The notes below the pieces were generated by a model. The model searched no databases and was not told the origin of the DNA. It was given only the letters and a program-made list of their open reading frames with translations. This document shows, piece by piece, positions 25,757-38,131 of a stretch of 64,000 bases of DNA (the stretch's first letter is position 1; each line of letters opens with the position of its first letter). The position numbers were made by a program, and so were the translations under genes. Source of the DNA: Histoplasma ohiense (Eukaryota; Ascomycota; Eurotiomycetes; Onygenales; Ajellomycetaceae); the NCBI GenBank assembly GCA_017607445.1, contig JAEVHH010000005.1:3167001-3231000 (forward strand), written 5' to 3'.

Positions 25757-28700
25757 ATGGAGCCATTGAACTCCATAATTGCTGGTGAGCCACAGTCAGT
25801 GAATGAAAATGTTGAGGTGAGTGGTACAAAGCTCTCACAAAGTAGCCCAGCTTGAAAGATTGCACGAATTCATACTCCGCACACTGCGAAATGAAGACGG
25901 TGATACGAAACAGTTCGAGTTTCGTAGCACACTTCTCGCTTGCTCACGTAGGAGAACCATGAAGAGCTAGTTTGTTTAATGCTCTGGCCGTCGGTATAAC
26001 AGATGCTGACCTTTAAGAGCAGGCCTCTCAAACCAACACTGATGGGCTCGGCACACCTGCGCCAGACTCGATAGGCCCAGACAATGTGGTCAACAGTGTC
26101 TCTCAAACAGACAGCCGGTCCGAGATCTGTGTTTCTCCCTCCTGGCAAACGGATAGAGAGAGGAGGGAGAGAAAAAAGGAATTAAAACGGATCGCCAAGG
26201 AGAAGAAAGAGTTGGAACGGTCATCGAAATCCGAGCGAAGTTCATTCAATGAGCCACGACGCTTAACAAAAAAGCAACCTTCCAAGACGCCCAGCAGAGC
26301 GTCGAGTATAAAGAGCATCCTTCCACGCTCGTCAACTGCTCCATCAATTTTGGGATTTTGGTCCAATAGCACGTCGAAGCCCAACTCCACTCGAGAAAAA
26401 CATGGCCTCGACGCGTCAACCCCTGAAGGAACTGGCAGGAAGCAGGATGATTCACTAGAACATACAAAGCCTCTATTTACCGGTCACCTGCCACAGCGTT
26501 TTGGCGGAAAAATAACTCGAGACCCAGAATATGATAAAACCTCGTCTCGTGCTTTCGATTCGGACTCGTCACCATCCACACCAGTGTCTCCTCCTGATAA
26601 GCCAAGACGCCACCTTCATATGGCTAAGAAACATGCGGATTTACGTGCTGCAGCAAAGGCATTTCAATCTGCGGACACCACCTCCCCAAATACTAATACA
26701 GCACCTCCTAGATCGTCCTGGAGCCAGGAGCTTACCCGCCGGCTATCAAATTCTAACGGAAGGAAGCTCCAACGTAGGTCTCTCAAAGCGGAATATGAGC
26801 CCCATATGTATTCATCACGTAGAAGTTCCGCAAATAAGGGAAATGAAAATGGCACAATATCTAGCCGGAAAACTAGGCAAAGTGTGCCATCAACCCCTAC
26901 AAGCAGTCATTTCCATACTACCGCAGGGATCTCCTCTCCCAGCCAGCAAAATAGTTCACGAATTACCGTTGTCGAGCCTCACGAGAATATTGCCCCCCCG
27001 GATCCCTCATCCAGTCAAGAAGATCATGAAGCGTCTAATCCTCAAAATACTGAAAATAATGCAAACCGTTCAAGTGAACAGCAAGAAACGTCATCAACTA
27101 TTTCGATGACATCCCCTTCCAACCGTACACAAAAGACAACGTACAGGCCTACAGAGAGTCACCGTAAGCATGGACGAAGTCATTCATGGAGTGAAATATT
27201 AACCTACTCTGATCGGATTGCCGGGGTCTCTCTAAAGCGCCGCGCTCATGGTCGGGAATCTTCTCATATAACAGTGAACGGGGACGTGGAAGAGTTCAAA
27301 ACTAGTGGACCTTACGAATCCAACTATGGGCCCAGTGCGGCGTTCAGAAGCCATGCTGCTCAATCTGACCCCTCTCTCTCACCAGCCAGCTGGCCTGTCA
27401 CACCTGAAAACATAGGCGCTGCTGGAGATTTTCCGCAGGTGCAACCTGAATCTTTTCAGAATATGACACCAACAGAACTACCAATCGATCCAATTGATAC
27501 CCAGGAAACGGCAACGATAACCGATCACCCCAATATGGAGCTAGCGGTGATTTCTCCTAGCATGAGACAACGTGAAAACCCCATGCGAATACCACCAAAA
27601 ATAATAAATCGTGACGTCCCATTTAAATCCTCTCCATTAGCCGGACCGCCTCTGAATAACCAAGACGAAGAAAATACTATGGAATCAGGGAATATACCTA
27701 ACGAGGGAGGTGCTGACGCCTCTTCCAAACCAAACCATGAAAAGTTAGGGTTCTCTTTCTCACGGATCTTGAGACATGGGAGCAAGAAGGAAAAGAATTC
27801 GGCTGGCTTCAGTCGACGATATTCTATGAAAGGTAAACTGGTAAACACAACTGGTAAGGCCAAACTACCAAAAGTGACGGTGTCTGGATCAAATGTGCTG
27901 CAGAAGCAACAAGACACTTCCAAGTTGTCCACCTTTGCGGGATCCGAGCCAGAAATTACATCACGGCCTACCAGTGCATCTTCCAGACAGCTTAACCTCT
28001 GCCCCCCAGCCAGCAGTGATATGTTAAACGACATCAAAATCCCTCCCAAGTCCCCCAAACGCAATAGTGGAATATTCCCAACTCCAACTAATACTCGCCC
28101 TAGCTCTGCCAGTGGCGTAGAAACTATGAGCATTTCGAGCAATGGAACTGAGAAACCAGGGAAGCAGAAACGCTCCATCTCGATAGACATCAACAAGAAT
28201 CACATACCCCACGGCCCAGGGAAAGAGCGATATGTTTCTAAGCCTTTCTCCGGCCACGCATCTCCTACCCTATCTTCAAACAACCAGTCAACTACGATAA
28301 CCTCCTCATTTCCCCTTACAAAGCAAGCGACTACCAATTCATTGACATCCAGCGATTCTCCCCTTAAGGCCTCTGAACGACACCACCAAATCCCATCAGG
28401 GCCAACTTTCGACTCCCGCCCTGATTCATCTAGCAGACGAAGCTTTGCCAGTAACTTTGGAAATGGTCGAGTCTCAGCTCAACACCCTGCCCGGAGGGGG
28501 ACACCTGTTGCCAAGATGTTCGTGATCTGCTGCCAGTGTAGATACTGGCATGACATGCCATCAGACGTCTATGCTAAACTTGCCTTCCCCAACGGTCCCC
28601 CACCCATCGAGCACATGATAACCGATGATAGCCACAGTCCGCACCAACATCAGCACCCGATGGCGAGCAGTGGGTTCGTTGCGCATGGTGGAGGTAGCAG

Positions 28701-28902
28701 TAGTACCTTCACCGAAACAAGTTCAGGAGTATCCAATAATGCACCAGATAATAAATCGCCGCGATGTTCCCGCCCCTCGTCCTCCAGCTCTTCGTCTTCG
28801 AATAATTTCACAGTGACATGCTGCTGGTGTGCACATCGGATGGTTAAAACTTGCTGTGCCGGATGGACTACCATTGTCTATCTCCATGAGCGACACCACT
28901 GA
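25757..28902 (+). CDS. Conserved-looking Ser-rich protein with Cys-rich C-terminus, function unknown
   Basis: Two exons: 25757-25816 (MEPLNSIIAGEPQSVNENVE, donor GTGAGT) and 26023-28902 (acceptor GAGCAG), joined in phase 0 to give 979 aa. A GTG at 26086 is inside the exon and is not the start. After a short N-terminus comes a charged coiled stretch (RRERKKELKRIAKEKKELE, about 65-83). A long Ser/Thr/Pro/Asn-rich, probably disordered region with many basic patches follows. The C-terminus has two Cys clusters, MFVICCQCRYWHDMP near 852 and VTCCWCAHRMVKTCCAGW near 950-970, ending in VYLHERHH. The paired CxxC-like clusters suggest a metal site formed by both ends of a C-terminal module. I recall similar C-termini in other Pezizomycotina hypotheticals but know no function. 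Confidence 0.85.
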
Positions 28903-31725
28903 ACGAAACGGGTAAAAATCTGAATTTGCCGTTATGTCTTATTTATATTTTATATTTTTAAATCCCTAGATTTTCGAGCTTTCGAAATAATTTCGCAATT
29001 TTCACACCACAGTGTGGCTTTCTGGGATTGGAGGCATAATATATGTCACGAATATGGGAAGTCTTTCGACAATTTTTTTCTCAGTCTATCCTGAATGACA
29101 CGTTACACCGACATTTTCTTAGGTATGAATTTTCCTTTTTGTTAGCCTTTTTGCCCCTGCTTATTTTGAATCAATATACTAGGATCTCTCAGTTGTTCTA
29201 ATTTAAAAATGATCTTACTATTAAATTCAAGAAAATGAACCAAACTCTGAACGATATTTCTTTAAAGGGATGAGGTGAAGATTAGGGAAGGGATTGGATT
29301 CGAGATGATGTCTATGAGATACGTTTTTTTCTACTTTGCTGTTTGGGTTTTATTGAGATAGGGGTAACGTTCCTTCTAAAGCGATGATTAGAAACATTTA
29401 TATTATGACTGTCACGGGATTGGGAGTTAACCTCAGGGCGGATTGAATTTGGCATTCCCTTTTTGATGGTATTTGTCCCATCTATTATTGTTTCTTTACC
29501 ACACCTTTCCGTTTTCATCTCGTCTTTTTTACTTGTAAAAACAGAAACTGTGGTGACGACTCTGAAAATTGAAACCATTCTCTGCAAACGAGCTAGAATA
29601 CTTCATCCGTCATTATCCTGTATATATTGGAAGCAGGAAGAGAGAGATAGTTGGTTGGATTGAGAGGTTGGCTGCTATATACATGGCGCAGGGAGGCCTC
29701 TAAAAGCACCTAGAAGTATACAGATAGTTAAGAGATAACAGAATACTTTTTTTTCTCTTTTTTTTTTTTTTTTTAACTAAAAACATTGAACATTGATTGC
29801 ATTTTCTTACTTCCTTGCTGGGAATCTTGATATATTTTTGAAAGAAACTTTGCCCCTAGCATATTTCACTTGCTGCTAGCAGACTAGAACATGTCGACAA
29901 TTTGGACCACAACTGTATGAACCACGTTTACCTGTAACCCGAGGGATTTATTACAATTAAGTGGGATGAAAATTTGGCATGTAACGGAGTCGGCATTTCT
30001 TTTTTTTTTTCGACTGAACGTTTGTTCAGGGGTAAGTTAAGCTTAAAATTAAGGTTTGGAGTGGGCCAGGAGAATGGGTCACTGGCTCGGCATATCACAA
30101 TAAAATATGGCAACATTAGAATGTAGGAATAGGACATGGATGTGTACAGAAAGGCCCTTGCACATCCTAGATACTAATATGGAAATACAAATCGCGGAGA
30201 GATAAATCCACGCTTGGAACCGTAAAGTTGGGGTGGTATGTATTTGCATGCACATATAACAAACTTTTTTTTTTTTTTGATCAACTTAATGCTATGACGT
30301 AGTATATTAATCTGTGGTATGCCCGAAATCACCGCTAAATCATTTCGAGAAAGAATTTTAATATTAAAATTACAGTAAATAGTGAGCTACATTGTATGCT
30401 GAGCTTGCTAACGTGACAATGTGTGACTCCTCTCAGTTGCAGGAGCTGTCTTTGCTGATGATCGATGAGGGCTTCATCTACCTTGGTTGGATCGGTTGCA
30501 TTGGGATAGCGTGACTCTCTTTCAGCCATTATGAATTTACTTACCTCGAGCCTCTAAAATGCTTATTTTCTCCTGGGGAACGGCTGTACCGAATGGGGCG
30601 TCCCTGGTGCCCTGTTCGTTTCCCGTTACAGCCAAGATTTCCTTCCATGAATGGACATGAACAAAGGCCGATACGTATCTGCAACCGATCCACAGGGCAT
30701 TTGATATTTCTTAATCGAAGCAGCAGCGGATATTTGATAATAAGGCATATCAACGCCATGCGGGCTTTCTTTCTTACCTCATCACCAGGGTGGACGTTGT
30801 CCATAGTGTTCTTCTAAAATTCCACAAACTTGACGTCTAGTGCATTGTCAAATCCAAGGTTGGCAACTTCCCCATACCAGACGTCGTCTACTTTAAAATC
30901 AGAGGTTTCTGCGGCGTTATTCAGTCAATTTTTCGTACTAGGGTATCTGGAGGGTGGCTAGATGCTAGCATCCATTTGTTCGTTGGTTTCTGATTCGCAG
31001 TCCATGATTCCGCAAATCTATATTGAGCGAGGGGAATTTTTGGTTTTACCACAGCGCTCATCCATCCGCGCTCTCATCTACGTAAATCATGATCGTGGAA
31101 GTTTCACCAATTTCTAGCCGTCGAATGCACAATCATTCAGTTTTCAGCCCTCTCTAATCAACCACCCTGCATCATGAAAGGAACACCAGACTGGGAGAAC
31201 CAGTTTGCAAAGCCACAGAATTATGTGCAGCAGGGATTTTTCAGTTACGTTGTTGGTCAAAGGATCAAATACCTGTTACCCCATGTGGCTACAGACGGAT
31301 TTCCCGGTCAAGACTTCGAACCCCACTTAGAAAATGCGAACCACCTTCAACCGTAACCCGAATAAGGGATCTCCTTCGTTCTAATTCGTAATTAAAAGCG
31401 TGCAAATAATTGCTGCGTTGCGCTCGGCAAACAAGAGATAAATAAATCAAAATTTACGCTCATTTCAATTCAATCAACAGAGATGGATGTACGGTTTAGT
31501 GTTAAAATAAAAATTTAGTATTATGATGAAGCATCCTTTGTGGTAATGGGTAAATGCCGCTCGGAAAACATGACTCCTTGTGAACACCGTACATTCACAC
31601 GCGAGAAGGGGTTAGCAAAGAAGAAAAGAAAGATACGCCGATAAACATAGTGGTGTCTAAGTCATTCAATATCTCTGAGGGAAGTCTCAAAGAGAGGGAA
31701 ATATTAAGAAGTATTCCGAGTCTAA
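28903..31725. other. Intergenic region, 2.8 kb
   Basis: AT-rich with several poly-T runs (near 29747-29774, 29998-30010 and 30267-30278). A short plus-strand frame at 31174-31356 and a weak spliced candidate on the minus strand near 30335-30817 are the only coding hints. Confidence 0.45.
30335..30817 (-). CDS. Possible small spliced gene, unassigned
   Basis: The minus strand shows several strong splice-like sites close together (donors GTAAGA near 30790 and GTAAGT near 30543, acceptor GGTTGCAG near 30682). Between them lie coding-like segments, such as PQEKISILEAR and MAERESRYPNATDPTKVDEALI. I could not assemble a single in-phase model with confidence, and I recognise no family. Confidence 0.22.
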
Positions 31726-33370
31726 TCAAAGTTTTGGGGGACTTCGAACCTCAAATTCTGGAACTGAGGACGTATCGTCAGCCAAAGATACTGGCAACCA
31801 GCCTCGAACAGAGCCATCCGTTGAAAAAATAATTGGATGGAATCCGCTTTGTTTGCCACCATTCCCGTTTTGGGAATCGTTATCGCAGTGGTCGAGCGTA
31901 GCGTCTGCGACATTTTCCAAGGCACACTTCACGTCCTCGTCCAGATCGAATGGGACGCCGCATTCTCTCAACATCTGTATAATTGCCGTAACATTCAGCT
32001 GCATCGTTCGCTCGGGCTCTTCGGCTTTGCCCCATCTTTTCATCATCCATGGGAATACGAGGCCAATGTCTGACTGGCTCAAATGGGCTGAATTGACGGT
32101 ATAGAAGATCTTCGGCTGTTGCTTGCCAACTTCTGCAGTGTCCTGATCATTGGACCCAGGTGCGGGGTGGTAAGACAGCACATGTCGAGTAGCCTTTAGT
32201 CCGGCTTTCCATTTGAAAAACTCGTCACTCAGGATAGCCAAAACACTAGGCGATCGCGGCTGGCCCTCGGTTGTTTCTGCATAGCATGGCAACGGCTTTT
32301 CCCAGAGCCATTTTACATCATCCCCTAACAAAGGGAGGTTCCAGAGGTCGAGGAGGATAAGGGGCGAGGTCGGAATCACCTGTGAAACGATTTCGCTATC
32401 TGGTCGAGGCTCGTACAAGGGGCGGTATTGCGAGAAGGATGGCTCTGCTGAGATCGATGATGGATCCTTGCAGATTTGGTGGCCCCAGTAGATAGACTTG
32501 ACGAATTGGACAACACTTGCGGCACCGAATGAATGGCCCGCCCACGCAATGCTGCCGGGAGAATGAATGTCAAGACTAGAAGAAAACACGGGACCTTTCG
32601 CGCCCTTCATCTGCACAAAATTTGGAATCTCGGTTCCCGCATCCATCTTGAGAAGTGCATCGTGCACGAGACCCAATTCCCAGAATCGGATGCGCAACTG
32701 GGCATGACGCCTTTGGAGAATATTCGGGTCGAAAATGTGCTTCATTCGTTGGTATGGAACCTTTTCGGTAACCTGGCCATGCGAGTTTCGGAGAAGCGAG
32801 CTGGGACTGCTTCCATCCCGGTGTTCAGGGGCAATGATGACAATTCCGTAACTGGCCAGGCAACCAAGGATATAGCTATACATATACCTTGACCCCGCGA
32901 TGCCGTGGGAAAAGACCATGACTGGCCAACGTTTTGAGGGGAGTGTCGAGGCTTTCAAGGGCGCATCCCTAAATGCAGGTATCTTCGTCCATTTGACTGT
33001 GGTTGGGAGTAGCCTGTCGTATTTGAAAAATCAGAATACGGGAAATCAAGTCTCACGAATGATATAAGAGGATTGGTTTATAGTACCCTAATATATTCGA
33101 TAGTCGTTTTGGGACTCCTAGAAGTTCCGCCAACCCGCCAATAAAGGTTGCTTGCGGATCTGGAATCCAATACATAGGTCTCGACGTTGGTTCAACATCA
33201 TCGGCAGGATAAAATATGCGGAATAGAATTGTAGGAAGAGGTATATCTGATTTTGGGGTAGGTGCCGGCGATTCAAGAGAAGACACGGGAATTTCAAACT
33301 CTGCAGTGCCCACCTGATGTGGTCCCGTATACGACGGGAAGGACGGAACTTGAAGCAGGGACAACGCCAT
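31726..33370 (-). CDS. Platelet-activating-factor acetylhydrolase-like lipase
   Basis: Two exons, 33087-33370 and 31726-33013, with a 73-bp intron (donor GTACTA), giving 523 aa. The ATG before ALSLLQVPSF was chosen; a TTG 30 bases upstream is unlikely. Family marks: YTGPHQVGT at the N-terminus, VFSHGIAGSR, and the nucleophile elbow GHSFGA with Ser about 256. The likely catalytic Asp is at about 317 in LLDLWNLPL, and His at about 405 in VNSAHLSQSD. This is the plasma/type II PAF-AH alpha/beta hydrolase fold, which cleaves short or oxidised sn-2 acyl chains from phospholipids. No signal peptide is evident, so a cytosolic form is likely. The ~40-residue tail is polar and low complexity. It is head to head with the Rab gene. 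Confidence 0.92.
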
Positions 33371-34051
33371 ACTCGCACACAGTCGAAAAATCGAACGCAA
33401 TACAGCGACAAGCGGGAGAGATCAAACGAATATATCAAAAAGAACACGAAGAAAGACCACTAGAAGGAAGGAGCTGGTTCTGTATGGATTTTATAATTGA
33501 CGTTCTCATAGCAACATCAACCGCCTCAAGCAATATTTTTCTAATATTGGCTGGCCGCAATGGGAGGAAAATGCAAATCATCAAAGCAGGAACCTTTGTC
33601 TCAAGGCATCAACAACCTCGCGCGTCGCTCTCGTGTTAATAACGAGTACGTGAGTCCATCGTTGGACTCGGTTGTACCGAGGCGCCGGTTCAGCGTGGTT
33701 GTGATCGAGCACTATCCAAAGAATGAAACTTGAAAGCAGACTGAGGACATCTATGCAAGATGGCAGGCGGCCTATGGTCTATTGGTCTATGGTCTATGGT
33801 CTATACACAGGAGTCGATCTTGTGCAAACTCATGTCCCACCGCCAGTTCGTCCGTTCATGTTCATCCAAGTCCAAGTATTGGATGGTTGGGTGACACTCT
33901 GGCAGAGACTGCGCCTCATCTCTGTGGTTGACCCCACCAGCCACACCGGTGCGTGACTTCGAGATATCCCCACGAGACATCCAACTCGGATTCCGCAACC
34001 ATCTTCCTCCACCACCATTCTGCTGTCTTTCTAGCTGTAGGCGAAGACGCC
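33371..34051. promoter_or_regulatory. Shared divergent promoter region (PAF-AH / Rab)
   Basis: About 680 bp between two start codons in opposite orientation. It contains a small GGTCTAT tandem repeat near 33772-33805. No specific factor site is claimed. Confidence 0.5.
33772..33805. repeat. Short tandem repeat of GGTCTAT
   Basis: Four to five imperfect copies of a seven-base unit in the divergent promoter. Confidence 0.75.
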
Positions 34052-35422
34052 ATGGCGCGCCATAGGCGACTGTCCAATGCTTCCTCCGCCTCGTCTCTCC
34101 CAGAGCGACATCAAGTAAGTATAGAAACTCCACCCACGTCTGGCTGGTCAACGTTTCCTGACAGACATTCCGATACTAATCACTGTCGGGAGTTGTGAAG
34201 GAGCTTGATAGCATGTACGATTACCTGGCGAAGGTGATTCTTCTCGGACCAAGCGGCGCTGGAAAGTCTGTCCTCCCTCCGCTCATTTTCTTGAAGATTT
34301 TACCCTATGCGCCAAGTGTCTTCTAAGTCCATCCAACTATATAGTTACCAAAAGTACTTGTTGCTGACGTATCGTATGCATTTGCCAGATCCTGTCTCCT
34401 ACATCGCTTTGTCAAAAATGAATGTATGCTCGACCCCATTTCCCGCCCTCAACTCAGTCGCACTTCCTTACCCTCATGCGCAACCATGTCATCTGGGCCT
34501 CTGAACTCTTTAACCATTCAACCGCATCTACTAACGCAACCCCGGATGTCCAGGGCGCGTTCTCTCTTCCCAAACAATCGGGGTCGAATTCTCCTCCAAA
34601 ATCGTAAAGATAGGAACCGGCTCGCACTGGAAACGGATAAAACTGCAACTATGGGATACAGCTGGAACCGAGCGATTCCGCTCCGTTTCACGCTCGTACT
34701 ACAGAGGGGCCGCTGGCGCGATCCTGATCTACGACGTCGGATCACATGCTTCCTTTTCCGCTCTCCCTACTTTCCTCATGGATGCTAGAGCACTTGCTTC
34801 CCCGAATCTAACGATCCTCCTAGCCGGTAACAAAAGCGACCTGCTTTCCCAGGATACCATGTCCCTGGGTGGGGGGGACTACGATGACGATTTCTTGCGT
34901 CTACCCCCGACACCATCAAGTACGTCAAGCAGACAATCTCCGTTCCCTTTCGATTCTGGTGGGGGATCGCTGCGATCCATCAACGGGCCGCTGGTCGGTA
35001 CGAGAATGACAGCAACAGTGGCCGCGGAAGGGCGTGAGGTGCCGCTAGAAGAAGCGTCACGGTGGGCGGCGAAATCCAATATACCTGTTGCAGTGGAAGT
35101 ATCCGCCTTATCCGGGGACAATGTGGATGAACTGTTCAACCGGCTCGCGCGGATCATCCTTACCAAGATCGAATTGGGCGAGATAGACCCTGATGATCCC
35201 CAGAGTGGTATCCAGTATGGGGATGGAGGAATGTACGGCACTGGCACGAGCGATGGAGGTAGCGTGCGGAGCGGGATCACAATCGATAACTCTATGACGC
35301 AGATACGGAGGAGAAAGGCCTGGAACCGCGGCGCAGGGAACGGATGGGCATCGGGAATGAGAGAGTGGGAAGATGTGTTCAGGCTGGGCGGATCGAACAC
35401 CCGGAAAGGGAGGTGTTGTTAA
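34052..35422 (+). CDS. Rab4-type small GTPase with long insert
   Basis: Four exons: 34052-34114, 34201-34265, 34389-34423 (35 nt) and 34554-35422, all in phase, giving 343 aa. G-motifs: P-loop GPSGAGKS at 37-44, switch-I Thr in SSQTIGVEF at about 62, DTAGTERF at 89, NKSD at 147-150 and VSALSG as the SAK-like loop. The tail ends GRCC, a double-geranylgeranylation site. At 343 aa it is much longer than the usual ~210: about 45 extra Ser/Pro/Gly residues sit between NKSD and the last helix-strand, and about 60 precede the CC. The second intron splits the P-loop Lys codon and uses a non-consensus GTCTGT donor. Rab4 proteins control recycling from early endosomes; that function is by family. Confidence 0.93.
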
Positions 35423-36295
35423 TATCCTGCGGCCGTTCTGGAACGTGGCAATCCGTTGATGATTTTCTATTTTGGGCTGGCTAATCACAGAAATGCAAGC
35501 TGGATATGTTGTCGCTGCGCGACCTACTCCCTCATCCTCACCTCAATTGCATTCCCTCTCGAACTTTCCGGTCCTCGATTACACAGCACACATCCAATTT
35601 CAGTACCGATCCTCTCGTCCAATATCCACGATGTTTCCTTCTTGCCTTCTTTGGTCTACATTTTCATTGACTCACTATCCTGTTTCCTCCACACAATACG
35701 GTTCCGCGCACAACACGGCACGATGCTCATCGTCTGCCTCTGCATGTTGCATTCTGCAACAAACACTCGCTCCATACTAATAATAGCACCAGCCCCGACG
35801 ACTCCGGAATTATGGTACATTTGCACTTGCGTCTCTCATATTGATATGTTTCTTAGATCCATACTCTTCATTGTCACTGTCATTTCCACTCTCATCATGT
35901 ACTATCCGTCGTCATTTTGCCATTTCGGAGTCACTGTTAGGCTGTCATTTCCTTTTCTGGCTTTACCTGTTCTCCCTAGTACCCTGTTGTCTTTTTTGTC
36001 CAATGACCATGTCACGTCGCCGCACAACACATAACCATATATACTTAATCAATAATAAACGATTTGGAATCGAGCGAGGAGAAACCAAGTATTTCCTGTT
36101 TTATATTGACCTGTCAAGAACTCATTTTTGTTAGGAATGCTGCAGATCAAATGAGAATAGAGAAATAGAAAGGTTCATTCATTTCGCCTTGGATATTATA
36201 TTAAATGCATAATCACGATCTGAGTGATTTTTCAGGACTCAAGAGAGGGAAGCCCCCCCAAACTCCTTTTCATACAATACAAGTCCAGCTAGAAT
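35423..36295. other. Convergent intergenic region
   Basis: Tail-to-tail between the Rab and xylitol dehydrogenase genes. A 192-codon plus-strand frame here is T- and C-rich and hydrophobic by composition and is more likely 3' UTR than protein. Confidence 0.5.
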
Positions 36296-37597
36296 TCAAT
36301 TTTCCACTCCACGAATAAGCGTCTTAATCCCATTTCCCGCTTTCACATTCAGAAGCGCCTGCTCCGCTTCCTCAAATGCCATAATTCCCGTTATTAACTT
36401 CTTAACATCCACTTTTCCCTCCGCTACCAGCGTCAGTGCCAATTTATAATCGCCACTCCCATACCGAAAACTACCGCGAACATCCACCTCCTTCGTACAA
36501 ACAGCCACGATCGGGAACGAAACCACATCCCTCCCCATTCCCCCTTGCACATACGTTCCACCAGTTCTTAGAACATGGATGCCCATATGTACAGATGCCT
36601 CCGCCCCAGAGGCATCGATGACCACATCTGCCCCGCGACCCAGCCCGTGCTGCAAGCAAAGCTGTGCACTCTGCTCCGCACCCCCCTCCTGAACCGGCTC
36701 ATAAATGCCCGTAGCAGCATACTGTGCTGCAAACTCCAACCGGGCAGGCTGGATATCAACTGCAATGACCTTCGACGCCCCAAACGCTCTCGCAACCGCA
36801 CAGCACAGCAGGCCCACTGGGCCCACGCCAAATATAACCACAGAGTGGCCCGGCTGCACACGCCCCTGTTTCACAATATGCACCGCTACGCTGAGTGGCT
36901 CCATCAAGGCACCCTCCTCAAGCCCGACGTTCGCGGGTAGTTTATGGCAGAAGTCTTCGGGTAGAACGTAGTAATTGGCCAGCGTGCCGTCGATGGGCGG
37001 CGTGGCGGCGAAGGCCATGTTGAGGCACAGATTGTATTTGCCGCTGAGACAGGGTTCGCAGCGTCGGCAAGGGACGCCCGGTTCGAGGGCAACATTGTCA
37101 CCGCGCCGTAGACTTGTGACGGCTGGGCCGACGGAGGTGACTATCCCGCTGGATTCATGGCCTAGGACCATTGGCGAAGTTAAGGTGAAGGGCCCGATGG
37201 AGCCGTGCTCCCAATAATGGACCTGTGTGTGACGTGGTTAGGTGGTGGTGTTTCATTTTGTTTGGACGGTCCTCGAGTGGAAGGAGGTCTTGAGGACTTT
37301 GGACGTACGTCGCTGCCGCAGACACCAGTGAATTTGACCTGAACCAGCACGTCGTGGGGTTCTTTGATGGCTGGGACGGGCCTATATTGGTAAGAGACTT
37401 TCTTTATACCCTCCAGCATGAAGGAGAGGTTCTGCACTCCGCAACATGTTTCCGATTAGCCTGCCGCTTTATGTCTTAGTAAAATAGTGCAAACATTCTT
37501 ATAACGCAATATGGAGAAATACAGCCTAAAAACACCTTAATCGAATCTACCCGCACAAGAGCAATAAAGAACCTACCTTAGGTGCGTCATTAGCCAT
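36296..37597 (-). CDS. NAD-dependent xylitol dehydrogenase (sorbitol dehydrogenase family)
   Basis: Three exons: 37577-37597 (MANDAPK), 37309-37431 and 36296-37222, giving 356 aa, the usual family length. Catalytic zinc ligands: Cys45 in GVCGSD, and His70/Glu71 in VLGHESSG. Structural-zinc cysteines lie in CRRCEPCLSGKYNLC. The Rossmann motif GVGPVGLL is followed by VIAVDIQPARLEFA, whose Asp favours NAD over NADP. VHYWEHGSIG is typical of polyol dehydrogenases. The enzyme oxidises xylitol to D-xylulose in pentose catabolism; sorbitol or L-arabinitol activity cannot be excluded from sequence. A GGCTAA motif lies about 220 bp upstream. Confidence 0.92.
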
Positions 37598-37818
37598 GGT
37601 GTTCCGTTTGCAAAAGTGTTTATGCGCTTATACTGGCAAACCAGAACAATATTTGATATATACACGGCGGGAAATCGTCAAATCGATGATATGGATGGTA
37701 CGTGCAGTAAATGAAAATGTGTGCGGGAAAGATGCCAGGCTTTCGGGGGCGAGGGAAGCTCCATCTATGATGCAGCGGGTTGGTGCCTTTATCAACAGCA
37801 CATTACCGCCTGGCATAT

Positions 37819-37824
37819 GGCTAA
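37819..37824 (+). promoter_or_regulatory. Possible XlnR-type site (GGCTAA)
   Basis: Matches the GGCTAR consensus of the fungal xylanolytic activator XlnR/Xyr1 and lies about 222 bp upstream of the xylitol dehydrogenase start. A six-base motif is expected often by chance. Confidence 0.2.
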
Positions 37825-38067
37825 GATGAACAAGACCGATTGAGGTAAGTTTTGCGATGTTCTAGACCTTTATCTGTCCGTAGCTGCCGGGAACAGGGTT
37901 TGACTCCACAGTGCTTGAGGAGTAAAATCACGACGTCATTTGCTGTTGGAAAAAGCTTGGGCAATAAAAGTACAAAACTATGTTTATCTTCAAGCTTGGA
38001 AACAAGGCATCTAAAGACGGCAAAACAACAGAGCAAATAAGAGAAGACAAGCAGTAGTTTAAAATTT

Positions 38068-38090
38068 AAAAAAAAAAAAAAAAAAAAAAA
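38068..38090. repeat. Poly-A homopolymer (about 23 nt)
   Basis: Uninterrupted A run in the 3' flank of the mannosidase gene (T run on its sense strand). Confidence 0.85.
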
Positions 38091-38131
38091 CCCCACAAGA
38101 GCCTACAAACGATAACAAACCCTTGGTGCTC

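Larger units (their letters stand above)
37598..38131. other. Intergenic region upstream of xylitol dehydrogenase
   Basis: Holds the dehydrogenase promoter and the 3' flank of the beta-mannosidase. A homopolymer of about 23 A lies at 38068-38090, just past the mannosidase stop. Confidence 0.5.

Noticed and set aside
27525..28196. 223-codon minus-strand frame
   Set aside because: Lies wholly antisense to the 979-aa gene, whose frame is much longer and has start, intron and conserved-looking ends.
35456..36034. 192-codon plus-strand frame downstream of the Rab gene
   Set aside because: It starts within the probable Rab 3' UTR, its hydrophobicity follows from T/C-rich composition, and it matches no family.
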